IMG/VR virus record: IMGVR_UViG_3300035070_000789
Coordinates: 1-53,909 of that record
DNA: 53,909 bases
Strand: one strand, 5' to 3'
DNA from: a virus
Position 1 is the stretch's first letter; the number at the start of each line of letters is the position of its first letter. Positions 35,441 through 43,726 of the stretch are shown here, piece by piece. The position numbers and the translations under genes are program-made. The notes beneath the pieces are model-generated. The model made no database searches. It was not told the origin of the DNA and saw only the letters and a program-made list of their open reading frames with translations.

Positions 35441-36880
35441 TTAGAATTCTATTTTCCAAGCGCCATTTGGATATTCGCCTTCGAATGAAAGAATCCATTC
35501 GCCGCTATCAAACTTATATTGAACGCCTGTGTTAAGATTTGTAGTATAAACTGTTCCGTATACACTAACATCAGTATCTGCATCAAATACAACGCTCCAC
35601 TTGGCACCGTCCCATTCTACAATATCATTTGCATCAGCAACAAAATCAGTACCGTCGTTGTTTTTCCAAGCATCGGCGCCGTCAGTGTTTATACTACTTC
35701 CTATTGGCGCTAATAATAATATTCTTGGGTTATCTGACATGCTTACGCTTTGTAGTGTACGTGGATCAGATTTAGTAGGATCAATAATTGCGTCAATCTT
35801 ACTTCTATTTCCTTGAGAACTTGAAATAACAGTGTCAGTTGGTAAACTGTCTATATCCCAATCAACTGTTACTTCTGTATTAGATATTGGACTAATTGCA
35901 ATTCTTCCAATGATGTCGTATTCAAAGTCAGAGCGAGATAATCTAATAGTAGTTACGCCATCTTCAAATTTACTAGGAAATCCTTTAACAAATTCGTCCC
36001 ATGAAATGCCGCCTACTATGCCTCGTTTAATTAATTTAGCAGTGGTATTTAATACTAACAATTCGCAGTCTTGGTATGCAGATTTATTTACATTAAGTTG
36101 TGTAAGCGATTGTGTCCAAGATTGTTCAGTACGCTCTCGTTTAATCTCGCCTGTAGGACTTACATAAAGGCCAGTTCGTAGATTTGCTTCTGGCAAAATA
36201 TCAGTTTTTGGTATTTCTTGGAATACTTTTGTAAGAATATCTGTAACAACTCCAAGGCGTTTAACCTTTGCAGGAGGACTAATGTAAATTGGAGTACTAA
36301 ATGTTAATGTACCTACGTCAATTTCGCTTTCTGTACCTGTTGGAATACTTCTGCTGCTCCAGTTAACAGTATCTAAGTTAACAACACTTAAACTAGTCCA
36401 GTCTAAATAATTATCTGTTGTTTGCAGTTCTAAACTAGGATTGAACAACATTAATATTTGTTCCATCAGTTGCAATTTTTGTTCAGTATTACTAGTCCAT
36501 ATGTCTACATTAACAGTAAGTGTATACGGAGTAGGCATTAGACGTTCTACAGTATAATTACGACCTTCGTGGTTTAAATATTCTTGGCCATCTGCGTCAT
36601 ATGCACGTTCTCTAATATTAACTTTGTTAACATATGAACTATCGCTAGTCCTATTACGATCCATTTCTAGTCCAGTAATATATACGCCCATACGCGGAGC
36701 ACTTGGTATTTTGTTCTCCGAGTTGTCTCTTAAAATACTTCCAACTTGTCTAGTAATATCACCGTACATAGCAGGAACAGTAGTAAGTTGACCACTGCCG
36801 TCTGCGTATGTAAACCCACTCATCATTCTAATTAATTGAGTTAAGTATCGTCTTATCTGACCGTCGTAAAAGTGATCCAT
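35441..36880 (-). CDS. gp15: Tail completion / sheath-terminator protein gp15-like
   Basis: 479 residues. The N-terminal 250 residues carry the gp15 pattern of marine T4-like phages: HFYDGQIRRYLTQL, VPAMYGDITRQVGSIL, YITGLEMDRNRTSD, PTPYTLTVNVDIWTSNTEQK and EQILMLFNPSLELQTT. T4 gp15 is 272 residues, so this protein has an extra C-terminal half (about 260-479) with beta-rich modules (TTIRLSRSDFEYDIIGRI; NDIVEWDGAKWSVVF; GVQYKFDSGEWILSF). The last part looks like a GW/WDG virion module also seen in the sheath protein. It caps the tail and stabilises the sheath in T4. The start overlaps the gp14 stop by one base. Confidence 0.7.
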   Translation of the reverse strand: MDHFYDGQIRRYLTQLIRMMSGFTYADGSGQLTTVPAMYGDITRQVGSILRDNSENKIPSAPRMGVYITGLEMDRNRTSDSSYVNKVNIRERAYDADGQEYLNHEGRNYTVERLMPTPYTLTVNVDIWTSNTEQKLQLMEQILMLFNPSLELQTTDNYLDWTSLSVVNLDTVNWSSRSIPTGTESEIDVGTLTFSTPIYISPPAKVKRLGVVTDILTKVFQEIPKTDILPEANLRTGLYVSPTGEIKRERTEQSWTQSLTQLNVNKSAYQDCELLVLNTTAKLIKRGIVGGISWDEFVKGFPSKFEDGVTTIRLSRSDFEYDIIGRIAISPISNTEVTVDWDIDSLPTDTVISSSQGNRSKIDAIIDPTKSDPRTLQSVSMSDNPRILLLAPIGSSINTDGADAWKNNDGTDFVADANDIVEWDGAKWSVVFDADTDVSVYGTVYTTNLNTGVQYKFDSGEWILSFEGEYPNGAWKIEF

Positions 36881-38259
36881 TAATTATCCGCCTTAGGCCT
36901 TAGTGCCTTACTTAGACTTTGTTTCTCTGCTTCTCTGTTATTGTAGAAGTTTATAGTCCATTGTCCATCGTATTCGATTGTGTCTTGTACATTAGCAATT
37001 TCCGGAAGTGTAATTAGCACAGTTGAATCACTGTTTGCAGTAACTAGTCCTGGATGATCTGCAATGACATAATGTTTAGTATGTGTGTCAATTTTTAATT
37101 CTAGATACAATGCAGTAACAGGGTATGCAATACTAGTATCAAACGATATTGCACCTACAGTAAGTACAGAACTTCCTGATGCAACCTTATCGTTGTACAC
37201 ATATGCTTTGTTGTTAATAAACGTACCTTTTTGGTGCATACGATTTGTATTGTTTGTCATTGTCATTCTGTCAACATCGTGTACTTTCCTCCACGCTGCT
37301 CCATCATATTGAAATAAACGTTTTGGCATAAAATCAGTACGTAAAAAATAATCGCCTGAGCCTGCAATTTCAGGAAAAGAAATGCCATGGCCAAAATTTG
37401 AACCGTTAGGAGCAAACTCGTCACCAACTAGGTATCCACTATACCCAAGTTTAGACGGAGGTGCTGTTACACTAGCTCCGTCGACTTTTTCTATTTGAAT
37501 TTCACTACTAGTTTCAGTAGATTTAACTTCCATTTGGTAATAGTGGCTAGTGTCATACCCCGACTTAGGTGCGTCTACTTCTGCCTGATTAATAATAGCA
37601 TCATTTACTTGCATTTCTTTTTCGTATGTAGACAGTAGGTCACGTAATGTATTGCCAGTATCTCCATCTTCGGCTGACAAATCAAGTATTTCTTTGAATT
37701 CTTGACTATCGACAATTTGTTTTAATTTTAGTCTATACAGGTGTGGATACCATGTAGGACTAAAACCTTCACTTGCACGGTTAACATCTTCTACTACATA
37801 AAAGCGTTTTAACGCAACACTGTAATCGTTTAGTGCGTACTCGTCTTTCATATGCGGCAATTCAATAACGTCACCGCTCATCATTTTTCTGCCAATTGTT
37901 TTAACACTTTTGTTTATTGGAATAGTCATAAACAATGTATCGTTATCTAAGAATAGCCCAAACTGTGACATATTAAAGTCATTGTCGTTTACGCTATAAA
38001 TGCCACGCATGGTATAAATGTCTGGATCGTATTTTCGATCTCTATTTTCCATAAACAGCAAGTCTTGTATATTAGTTTCCTTAACGCTATCATACTTCGG
38101 CTGGTCAGCTGTAGCATCTGCGTCATCGGGGTTTTTAGGGCCTAAGTACTTGTGGACATTAATATCCGTACCTCCGACTGTAAACATCTCTGTGATCTGA
38201 CGATCTAAGAAGCTGTAGTCTTTACCCTTTTCTGGTTTATATAAACTTATTCTTGGCAT
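36880..38259 (-). CDS. gp14: Neck protein gp14-like
   Basis: 459 residues. Features: FLDRQITEMFTVGGTDINVH, IQDLLFMENRDRKYDPDIY, NMSQFGLFLDNDTLFMTIP, GRKMMSGDVIELPHMKDEY, and KRFYVVEDVNRASEGFSPTW. This order (outer-surface loop, then GDVIELP and a 'KRFYVV' strand) resembles gp14 neck proteins of cyano- and pelagiphages (GDVIExP...). T4 gp14 is 256 residues; the extra C-terminal 200 residues include IAGSGDYFLRTDFMPKRLFQ-type virion modules (YDGAAWRKV). By T4 analogy it sits between connector and tail. The divergent gp13 supports the assignment. Moderate certainty. Confidence 0.6.
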   Translation of the reverse strand: MPRISLYKPEKGKDYSFLDRQITEMFTVGGTDINVHKYLGPKNPDDADATADQPKYDSVKETNIQDLLFMENRDRKYDPDIYTMRGIYSVNDNDFNMSQFGLFLDNDTLFMTIPINKSVKTIGRKMMSGDVIELPHMKDEYALNDYSVALKRFYVVEDVNRASEGFSPTWYPHLYRLKLKQIVDSQEFKEILDLSAEDGDTGNTLRDLLSTYEKEMQVNDAIINQAEVDAPKSGYDTSHYYQMEVKSTETSSEIQIEKVDGASVTAPPSKLGYSGYLVGDEFAPNGSNFGHGISFPEIAGSGDYFLRTDFMPKRLFQYDGAAWRKVHDVDRMTMTNNTNRMHQKGTFINNKAYVYNDKVASGSSVLTVGAISFDTSIAYPVTALYLELKIDTHTKHYVIADHPGLVTANSDSTVLITLPEIANVQDTIEYDGQWTINFYNNREAEKQSLSKALRPKADN

Positions 38260-38263
38260 ACTA

Positions 38264-38271
38264 TATTTATG
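38264..38271 (-). promoter_or_regulatory. Late promoter CATAAATA for the gp14-gp15 operon (minus strand)
   Basis: The reverse complement reads CATAAATA, then TAGT, then the ATG of gp14. With T4 spacing the transcript would start at or within one base of the start codon. It faces away from the GATAAATA at 38277-38284, so a compact divergent promoter pair is formed. Confidence 0.6.
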
Positions 38272-38276
38272 CTACG

Positions 38277-38284
38277 GATAAATA
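38277..38284 (+). promoter_or_regulatory. Late promoter GATAAATA for gp13
   Basis: GATAAATA lies 18 nt upstream of ATG 38303; TGGAG is found between them. Divergent to the minus-strand octamer 5 nt away. Confidence 0.65.
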
Positions 38285-38302
38285 CTATGTGGAGAATATT
38301 AT

Positions 38303-39052
38303 ATGTCAACAGTAAAACAACAAGTATTTGATTATGTAAATGCAATGCTCGGCGGCGGAATGATTGACGTAGAGCTAGATCCGATCCATTATAATACAGG
38401 ATTAGATAAGGCATTGTCTAAATTTAGACAGCGCAGCGATAACGCAGTTGAAGAATCATATATGTTTATGCCAACAGTGATTGATCAAAACACATACACA
38501 CTGCCAAATGAAGTTGTAGAAGTACGTCAGCTTTTTCGCAGAAGTATTGGCTCAAGAACAGGCGGCGGCGATGGCGGAACATTATTTGAACCATTTAACA
38601 TGGCATACACAAACACTTATTTGTTGTCTAGTTCAAACTTAGGCGGATTAGCAACATACGATATGTTCTCACAGTATCAAGAATTAGTTGGACGTATGTT
38701 TGGGTCATTTATTGAATTTAAATGGAATACCCAATCTAAGCAACTAACTTTACTACAGCGTCCTAGAGCTGAAGAAGCATTGTTACTATATGTTTATAAT
38801 TATAGAACTGATGAACAGTTGCTAGACGACTATCTAGCAAAACAATGGCTTAAGGATTATACATTAGCAGCCTGTAAGCATATGCTAGGCGAAGCACGTT
38901 CAAAATTTGCTACAATTGCAGGACCACAAGGCGGCACAAGCCTTAACGGTGATGCACTAAAAGCCGAAGCATCAGCTGAAATGGAAAAACTTGAAGAAGA
39001 ACTTAAACTACAAGTTGCAGGCGGTGTTGGCTACGGATTTGCAATCGGCTAA
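38303..39052 (+). CDS. gp13: Neck protein gp13-like
   Basis: 249 residues. N-terminal VKQQVFDYVNAMLGGGMIDV and ELDPIHYNTGLDKALSKFRQ, then a ValVal-rich strand (YTLPNEVVEVRQLFRR), FIEFKWNTQSKQLTLLQRP, and a C-terminal helix (WLKDYTLAACKHMLGEARSK; GDALKAEASAEMEKLEEELK). This is the layout of connector/neck gp13 in cyanophage T4-likes (V(E/K)LD...DNAI...ALxxY). T4 gp13 is 309 residues, so this one is a little short. It works with gp14 to close the head after packaging. Confidence 0.65.
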   Translation: MSTVKQQVFDYVNAMLGGGMIDVELDPIHYNTGLDKALSKFRQRSDNAVEESYMFMPTVIDQNTYTLPNEVVEVRQLFRRSIGSRTGGGDGGTLFEPFNMAYTNTYLLSSSNLGGLATYDMFSQYQELVGRMFGSFIEFKWNTQSKQLTLLQRPRAEEALLLYVYNYRTDEQLLDDYLAKQWLKDYTLAACKHMLGEARSKFATIAGPQGGTSLNGDALKAEASAEMEKLEEELKLQVAGGVGYGFAIG

Positions 39053-39080
39053 AAACATTCAAAGTTGGCGCTAACATTCT

Positions 39081-39104
39081 GTTATGCTGTAAATACAGTA
39101 TAAC
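39081..39104 (+). other. 24-bp palindrome, possible operator or small hairpin before gene 39119
   Basis: GTTATGCTGTA and TACAGTATAAC form an 11-bp inverted repeat around AA (one G-T wobble). It ends 1 nt before AAGGAGG and contains TGTAAATA (39088-39095). It could be a repressor site, an mRNA hairpin controlling the strong ribosome site, or a weak late promoter. A poor sigma70-like pair (TTGGCG, 17 nt, TGTAAA) overlaps it. Confidence 0.45.
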
Positions 39105-39118
39105 AAGGAGGTACTAAC

Positions 39119-39322
39119 ATGTGCAGTCCGTATGTACGTAAAGAAGCTAACCGACTTAACTGGATGATCAAAGGACAGTTAATTGACAAGTCCGAGTCAG
39201 ACACAACCATTGAACGCATATATGATTCGTATTTCAAAAGGTTGTGGAATAACAATGAAAATTATATCCACGAAGAAGGGTTTGAAGAAGCCTATCAAAA
39301 AGTTCTTGACAAACAACAATAA
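39119..39322 (+). CDS. Small uncharacterised protein (67 aa)
   Basis: A very strong ribosome site (AAGGAGGT, 7 nt spacing) precedes ATG 39119. The protein is charged and helical (VRKEANRLNWMIKGQL; EEGFEEAYQKVLDKQQ) and has one Cys at position 2. No family is recognised. Flanking early-type promoter signals suggest that it is an early regulatory or accessory protein, unlike the late virion genes around it. Confidence 0.55.
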   Translation: MCSPYVRKEANRLNWMIKGQLIDKSESDTTIERIYDSYFKRLWNNNENYIHEEGFEEAYQKVLDKQQ

Positions 39323-39333
39323 GATGCTATAAT
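39306..39333 (+). promoter_or_regulatory. Sigma70-type promoter before the kinase-like gene
   Basis: TTGACA (39306-39311) and TATAAT (39328-39333), both perfect, are spaced by 16 nt. The -35 box lies in the last codons of the preceding small gene. It predicts early, host-polymerase transcription of the gene at 39362. Confidence 0.75.
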
Positions 39334-39361
39334 AAACAGTATATTCACTAAGGAGTATTCT

Positions 39362-39922
39362 GTGTTACCTAAATTATTAGTAGTTGGACATGGCAGGCAT
39401 GGTAAAGATACCGTCTGCGAAATTTTAGAAAATTATGGTTACAAGTTTGAATCAAGTTCAAAGTTTTGTTCTGACCTTTTTATCTTTAATGATTTAAAAG
39501 ACAAATACGGTTATCAAGACGAAGAACAATGCTATGCAGATAGACACAATCATCGTACCGAATGGTACAACATGATTCATGATTACTGCAAAGATGATCT
39601 AGCACGACTAGGCCGTAACTTATTTAAAGAACATAATATCTATTGCGGATTGCGTAATCGTCGAGAATTCTTTGCAATGCAAAATGAACAAATTTTTGAT
39701 TATGCTATTTGGGTAGATCGTTGTGATCATTTGCCTAAAGAAGATCCTAGTTCAATGAGTATCGAACAATGGATGTGTGATTACACACTTGACAATAATG
39801 GTTCGTTAGAAAGATTAGAAAAGAACGTTGCAGTTCTTATGCGCACAATTTTTAAAAATCAGGGACTAGGTCACCCTGCTTCCAACGGATACCTTCTTTC
39901 TGAAGTAGACGTTGACAGTTAG
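39362..39922 (+). CDS. P-loop deoxynucleotide/nucleoside monophosphate kinase-like protein
   Basis: The start is GTG at 39362 with AAGGAG 8 nt upstream. 186 residues. The N-terminus LLVVGHGRHGKDTVCEIL is a P-loop (G9-D16, GKD instead of GKS/T) like T4 gene 1 dNMP kinase and related phage kinases. YADRHNHRTEWYNMI and LARLGRNLFKEHNIYCGLRN follow, with the usual lid-like Arg pair, then FDYAIWVDR as the next strand. The last about 24 codons are overlapped by the antisense HNH gene, and the C-terminus (GHPASNGYLLSEVDVDS) does not look like a kinase end. The tail may have been replaced. A perfect sigma70 promoter stands before it. Confidence 0.65.
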   Translation: MLPKLLVVGHGRHGKDTVCEILENYGYKFESSSKFCSDLFIFNDLKDKYGYQDEEQCYADRHNHRTEWYNMIHDYCKDDLARLGRNLFKEHNIYCGLRNRREFFAMQNEQIFDYAIWVDRCDHLPKEDPSSMSIEQWMCDYTLDNNGSLERLEKNVAVLMRTIFKNQGLGHPASNGYLLSEVDVDS

Positions 39923-40187
39923 CACATATAGTTTTTAAATTTGTAGGACGGCAGTTATTTAAATCTCCGTCTATGTGAAATACGTTAAACTGTTCTTTAT
40001 GGATTGATTGGTATCCACACTTTTCGCAGTTGTCTTTCTTTTCGTATCCACGTTGTTTCCATTTAGGTATTCCGTGATTAACACCATTCCGCAAACAGGT
40101 TTCGCAGAGCTTACGATAGTAAGTTCTGTTTCCTTTTTTGTAGTTTATTGCTGCGGGACGCTCTCCGCATTTACATAATGGGCGCAT
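39852..40187 (-). CDS. HNH-type zinc-knuckle endonuclease-like protein
   Basis: 111 residues on the minus strand. Cys pairs: C5-x-C7 (KCGERPA), C28-xx-C31, C54-xx-C57 (CEKCG) and C88-xx-C91 (ICANC), with VFHIDGDLNN (H71, D73) and PTNLKTICANC. Treble-clef HNH arrangement (H-x-D...N...CxxC) found in small HNH proteins scattered in cyanophage genomes. It is likely a free-standing homing-type nuclease or a DNA-binding relic of one. Its 3' end runs 71 nt into the kinase-like gene. Its start lies 5 nt from a late promoter octamer. Confidence 0.8.
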   Translation of the reverse strand: MRPLCKCGERPAAINYKKGNRTYYRKLCETCLRNGVNHGIPKWKQRGYEKKDNCEKCGYQSIHKEQFNVFHIDGDLNNCRPTNLKTICANCQRLLQKEGIRWKQGDLVPDF

Positions 40188-40192
40188 ACTAT

Positions 40193-40200
40193 TATTTAGC
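40193..40200 (-). promoter_or_regulatory. Late promoter GCTAAATA for the HNH gene (minus strand)
   Basis: The reverse complement reads GCTAAATA, then ATAGT (5 nt), then ATG. There is no room for a ribosome site downstream of the predicted transcript start. The same octamer is used by gp18 and gp19 on the plus strand. Confidence 0.6.
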
Positions 40201-40255
40201 TCACCTTTTCGGCCCCTTTTTTGGGCATATATCGCATGGGTTTTCTCCTGCGGTT

Positions 40256-40263
40256 GCTAAATA
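40256..40263 (+). promoter_or_regulatory. gp18: Late promoter GCTAAATA for gp18
   Basis: TTGCTAAATACATGTAAC here and TTGCTAAATACTTGCAAC before gp19 (43696-43713) agree at 16 of 18 bases, which suggests a shared sheath/tube promoter type. It is followed by a 41-nt leader with ATAGGAG before ATG 40305. Confidence 0.7.
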
Positions 40264-40304
40264 CATGTAACGAAACTACCAACTCGTATTATAGGAGAAA
40301 ACAA

Positions 40305-43300
40305 ATGGCATTAACATCACCAGGAGTAGAAGTCAAAGTAATTGACGAATCGTTCTACACCCCGGCAGAGCCAGGCACAACACCAATGATCTTTGTTGCT
40401 TCCGCTGAAAACAAAACGAACGCAAGCGGAACAGGAACAGCACAAGGAACCATTAAGGCAAATGCTGGCAAACCTTACTTATTAACATCACAGCGTGATT
40501 TAGCAGACACCTTTGGCGATCCGCTATTTTATACAGATAACAATAATAATCCAATTCATGCAGGCGAACTTAACGAATACGGCTTACATGCTGCTTATTC
40601 ATATTTGGGCGTAAGTAACAGAGCATGGGTTGTACGTGCAGATATCGACTTAGCAGCACTAAGTCCATCAGCAACAGCACCATCAGCTAATCCAATGGCT
40701 GGAACATATTGGATCGACACACAAACAACAAGTTTTGGCATCCAAGAGTGGAATGGCGCAGCAGTAACAGTAACTGGTGGACAGTCATATACATACAAAA
40801 CACCTATTGTTATTACTGACAGCACCCAATTAACAGCTGGTTCAGATCTAACAAACGGTACACAGGGACAAATTCCAAAAACTACTGTAGGTGCCATCGG
40901 CGACTATGCTGTTGTGTTTGGCAGTACAATTGCTAGAACATTTTACAGAAATCAAAGCGGCACATGGGTACTAGTTGGTAGTGATGTATGGAAAAAGAGT
41001 TGGGCTACAGTACGCGGTACTAAGTCTAATCCTGTTTTCTCCCAAGGCTCAGCAAACTTTACACTAAACGGTACACCAGTTACTGTTACTTCAGGCAATA
41101 CTATCGGTGATGTTGCAACTACTATTACTTCATTGTTTCCTTTAGGAAATATCAATGCAGCAGCAGTTGACGGCAGACTAGAAATTTACAGTGACGGAAC
41201 TGATTCAGCAGCTGACGATTCAGCAGCAGAAGGTTCAATTGAAGTTGCAGGTGATGCACTACTTTTAGGCGAGTTAGGCCTAGCAGCTAGTACATATTAT
41301 CCACCAGCATTGCAAATTAGTAAGCACACACAAGTTCCAGCTTACAAAACACAAGACACATACTCACGCCCAACAGGAAGTGTATGGATGAAAACAACCG
41401 AGCCAGGCAATGGCGCACGTTGGAGAGTTAAAGTATGGAACACAGCTACGCTATTATGGGACACTGTTGAAGCACCGCTTTTTGCATCACATGAAGAAGC
41501 ATTATACAGTCTAGATAAAGTAGGCGGCGGCTCAAACATTGCAGTCGGCGCACTTTATGTACAAGCAAACGTTGCAGGGGATGCAGATCCATTAGCGACA
41601 TTTACTGTTTACAAGCGCGAAGCAGTTGCACCAACTACAATTACAAGTGCAGCAGTAACAGGCGTAACTCCGGGCAATTATGCAATTGGGTTATCGGCTA
41701 CAGCGCCAAACAGTGCAGTCTTTAGTGAGCAGGTGACTATTGAATTTACAACTACAAATAGTACAGTAGATGCAGAGGCATTTGCAACTGCAATTACTAA
41801 TGCAGGTGTTGCACATGTTAGTGCATCAGTTACAAGTCAAAATAAGATTGTAATTACACATGCTAAAGGTGGTGAAATTAAATTCCGTGATGATTTATCT
41901 AATGCAGTATTAGGCAACTTAGGATTTACACGCTTTGCAAGTGTAACAAATGGTACGCCTAACTTATACTATGCACAAGGCACATCCAGCGCCACAGATC
42001 CATTACAATTAGTAGCAAGTCAATGGAAAGCAACACGTAACAGTTCAGGTACTGAAGTTGCATTTTACACTGCATCAAACGATCCAGTAACTTCACTTGC
42101 TTTAGATGGCGCATTATGGTACAATTCAATTGTTGACGAAGTTGACATTATGATCCACAACGGTACTACATGGGTTGGCTATCAAAACTATAGTGCAGAT
42201 TATTTAAACTGCGATCCGGCAGGTCCGATTGTTGCAGCAAGTACTCCGCTACTACAAAGTAATGGCACAGCACTAGCAGACGGTGATCTTTGGATTGACA
42301 CTAGCGACTTAGAAAACTATCCGATGATTTATCGCTTTAACGCTAACTTAGTTAACACACCAACAGCTAATCGTTGGGTATTGTTAGACAAAGCTGATCA
42401 AACATCAGAAAACGGTGTACTATTTGCAGATGCACGTTATAATACAGCAGGCGCAAACAGTGGCCTGGAAGGCGATATTGCAGACTTACTAGTAAGTAAC
42501 TACTTAGACCCAGATGCTCCAGATCCAGCACTATATCCAAAAGGTATGTTGTTATGGAACCTAAGACGTTCTGGCTTTAATGTTAAGAAGTTTGTACGTA
42601 ACGCAATTGATGTTAATGCAGACAACGGACGCATGGCCGACGAAGCAATGGGATCATACTATCCACATCGTTGGGTTACTGAATCAGGCAACCAAGCTGA
42701 TGGCGCAGGTAGCTTTGGCAGAATTGCACAGCGTAAAGTTATTGTACAATCATTACAAGCAATGCTTAATAGTAATGATGACATTAGAGATAATGAGTCA
42801 CGTATCTTTAACTTAATGGCAACACCAGGATATCCAGAACTAATCGGCGAAATGATTACACTAAATTATGACAGAGGTTTAAGTGCTTTTGTTATTGGTG
42901 ATTCACCAGCAAGATTAACACCAGATGCAACTTCATTAAATGAATGGGCAACTAACGTTAAACTAGCAGTTGAGGATAATGATGACGGTCTAGTAAGTAG
43001 AGATGAATACTTTGGTACATTCTACCCATGGGGCTTTACAAGTGACAACTTTGGTAACAATGTTGTTGTTCCGCCAAGTCACATGATGCTACGCACAGTT
43101 GCACTAAGTGACCAAGTTAGCTACCCATGGTTTGCACCAGCAGGTACAAGACGTGGCGGCATTACTAATGCGTCAAGTGTTGGATATATCAACAACGAAG
43201 GCGAATTTGTAAGTGTTGCACTAAACGAAGGTCAGCGCGATACATTGTATGCACAGAATGTTAACCCAATTACATTTATTAGTGGTGCAGGACTTGTTAA

Positions 43301-43658
43301 CTACGGTCAAAAAACTCGTGCAAGAGGTTCGAGCGCACTAGACAGAATTAACGTGGCACGTTTGGTAATTTACTTACGTTCACAACTAAGTCAGTTAGCT
43401 AAACCTTATATCTTTGAACCAAACGATAAGATTACACGCGATGAGATTAAACAGGCAGCAGAGAGCTTAATGCTTGAGCTTGTTGGTCAAAGAGCATTGT
43501 ACGACTTCTTAGTAGTTTGCGATGAATCAAACAATACTCCAAGCAGAATCGATAGAAATGAACTATACTTAGACATTGCTATTGAGCCTGTAAAAGCAGT
43601 TGAGTTTATTTACGTTCCACTAAGACTTAAAAATACTGGGGAAATAGGCGGGCTATAA
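40305..43658 (+). CDS. gp18: Tail sheath protein gp18
   Basis: Start set at ATG 40305 (MALTSPGVEVKVIDES), preceded by ATAGGAG; an upstream in-frame ATG overlaps the promoter and is rejected. 1117 residues. The N-terminal signature SPGVEVKVIDES/YT and the C-terminal domain (LDRINVARLVIYLRSQLSQL; AAESLMLELVGQRALYDFLV; AIEPVKAVEFIYVPLRL) are diagnostic of T4-type sheath proteins. T4 gp18 has 659 residues. The extra about 450 residues lie between about 120 and 720 and contain G-xx-W-(I/M)-(D/K)-T motifs (GTYWIDTQT, GSVWMKTTE, GALWYNSIV, GDLWIDTSD) and beta modules (VTVTSGNTIGDVATTI). They are likely surface-exposed domains on the sheath. Followed by a hairpin and the gp19 promoter. Confidence 0.93.
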   Translation: MALTSPGVEVKVIDESFYTPAEPGTTPMIFVASAENKTNASGTGTAQGTIKANAGKPYLLTSQRDLADTFGDPLFYTDNNNNPIHAGELNEYGLHAAYSYLGVSNRAWVVRADIDLAALSPSATAPSANPMAGTYWIDTQTTSFGIQEWNGAAVTVTGGQSYTYKTPIVITDSTQLTAGSDLTNGTQGQIPKTTVGAIGDYAVVFGSTIARTFYRNQSGTWVLVGSDVWKKSWATVRGTKSNPVFSQGSANFTLNGTPVTVTSGNTIGDVATTITSLFPLGNINAAAVDGRLEIYSDGTDSAADDSAAEGSIEVAGDALLLGELGLAASTYYPPALQISKHTQVPAYKTQDTYSRPTGSVWMKTTEPGNGARWRVKVWNTATLLWDTVEAPLFASHEEALYSLDKVGGGSNIAVGALYVQANVAGDADPLATFTVYKREAVAPTTITSAAVTGVTPGNYAIGLSATAPNSAVFSEQVTIEFTTTNSTVDAEAFATAITNAGVAHVSASVTSQNKIVITHAKGGEIKFRDDLSNAVLGNLGFTRFASVTNGTPNLYYAQGTSSATDPLQLVASQWKATRNSSGTEVAFYTASNDPVTSLALDGALWYNSIVDEVDIMIHNGTTWVGYQNYSADYLNCDPAGPIVAASTPLLQSNGTALADGDLWIDTSDLENYPMIYRFNANLVNTPTANRWVLLDKADQTSENGVLFADARYNTAGANSGLEGDIADLLVSNYLDPDAPDPALYPKGMLLWNLRRSGFNVKKFVRNAIDVNADNGRMADEAMGSYYPHRWVTESGNQADGAGSFGRIAQRKVIVQSLQAMLNSNDDIRDNESRIFNLMATPGYPELIGEMITLNYDRGLSAFVIGDSPARLTPDATSLNEWATNVKLAVEDNDDGLVSRDEYFGTFYPWGFTSDNFGNNVVVPPSHMMLRTVALSDQVSYPWFAPAGTRRGGITNASSVGYINNEGEFVSVALNEGQRDTLYAQNVNPITFISGAGLVNYGQKTRARGSSALDRINVARLVIYLRSQLSQLAKPYIFEPNDKITRDEIKQAAESLMLELVGQRALYDFLVVCDESNNTPSRIDRNELYLDIAIEPVKAVEFIYVPLRLKNTGEIGGL

Positions 43659-43665
43659 GGCATAG

Positions 43666-43695
43666 ATTTAGACCCCTGAAATATGGGGTCTAAAT
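43666..43695 (+). terminator. Hairpin after gp18
   Basis: ATTTAGACCCC / GGGGTCTAAAT, 11 bp with an 8-nt loop, followed by only TT. It could be a terminator or an mRNA 3' processing/stability hairpin; the late promoter of gp19 begins 2 nt after it. Confidence 0.6.
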
Positions 43696-43697
43696 TT

Positions 43698-43705
43698 GCT
43701 AAATA
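43698..43705 (+). promoter_or_regulatory. gp19: Late promoter GCTAAATA for gp19
   Basis: GCTAAATACTTGCAAC precedes CAGGAG and ATG 43727. Near copy of the gp18 promoter. Confidence 0.7.
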
Positions 43706-43726
43706 CTTGCAACAGGAGAAAACAGA

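Noticed and set aside
39088-39099. LexA-type box (CTGT...ACAG) in the palindrome
   Set aside because: The spacing is CTGT-N4-ACAG, not the N8 of the enterobacterial box, and alphaproteobacterial LexA sites look different.
40221-40304. N-terminal extension of gp18 from an upstream ATG
   Set aside because: The extension covers the GCTAAATA promoter and the ATAGGAG ribosome site, and MALTSPGVEV at 40305 is the normal gp18 N-terminus.
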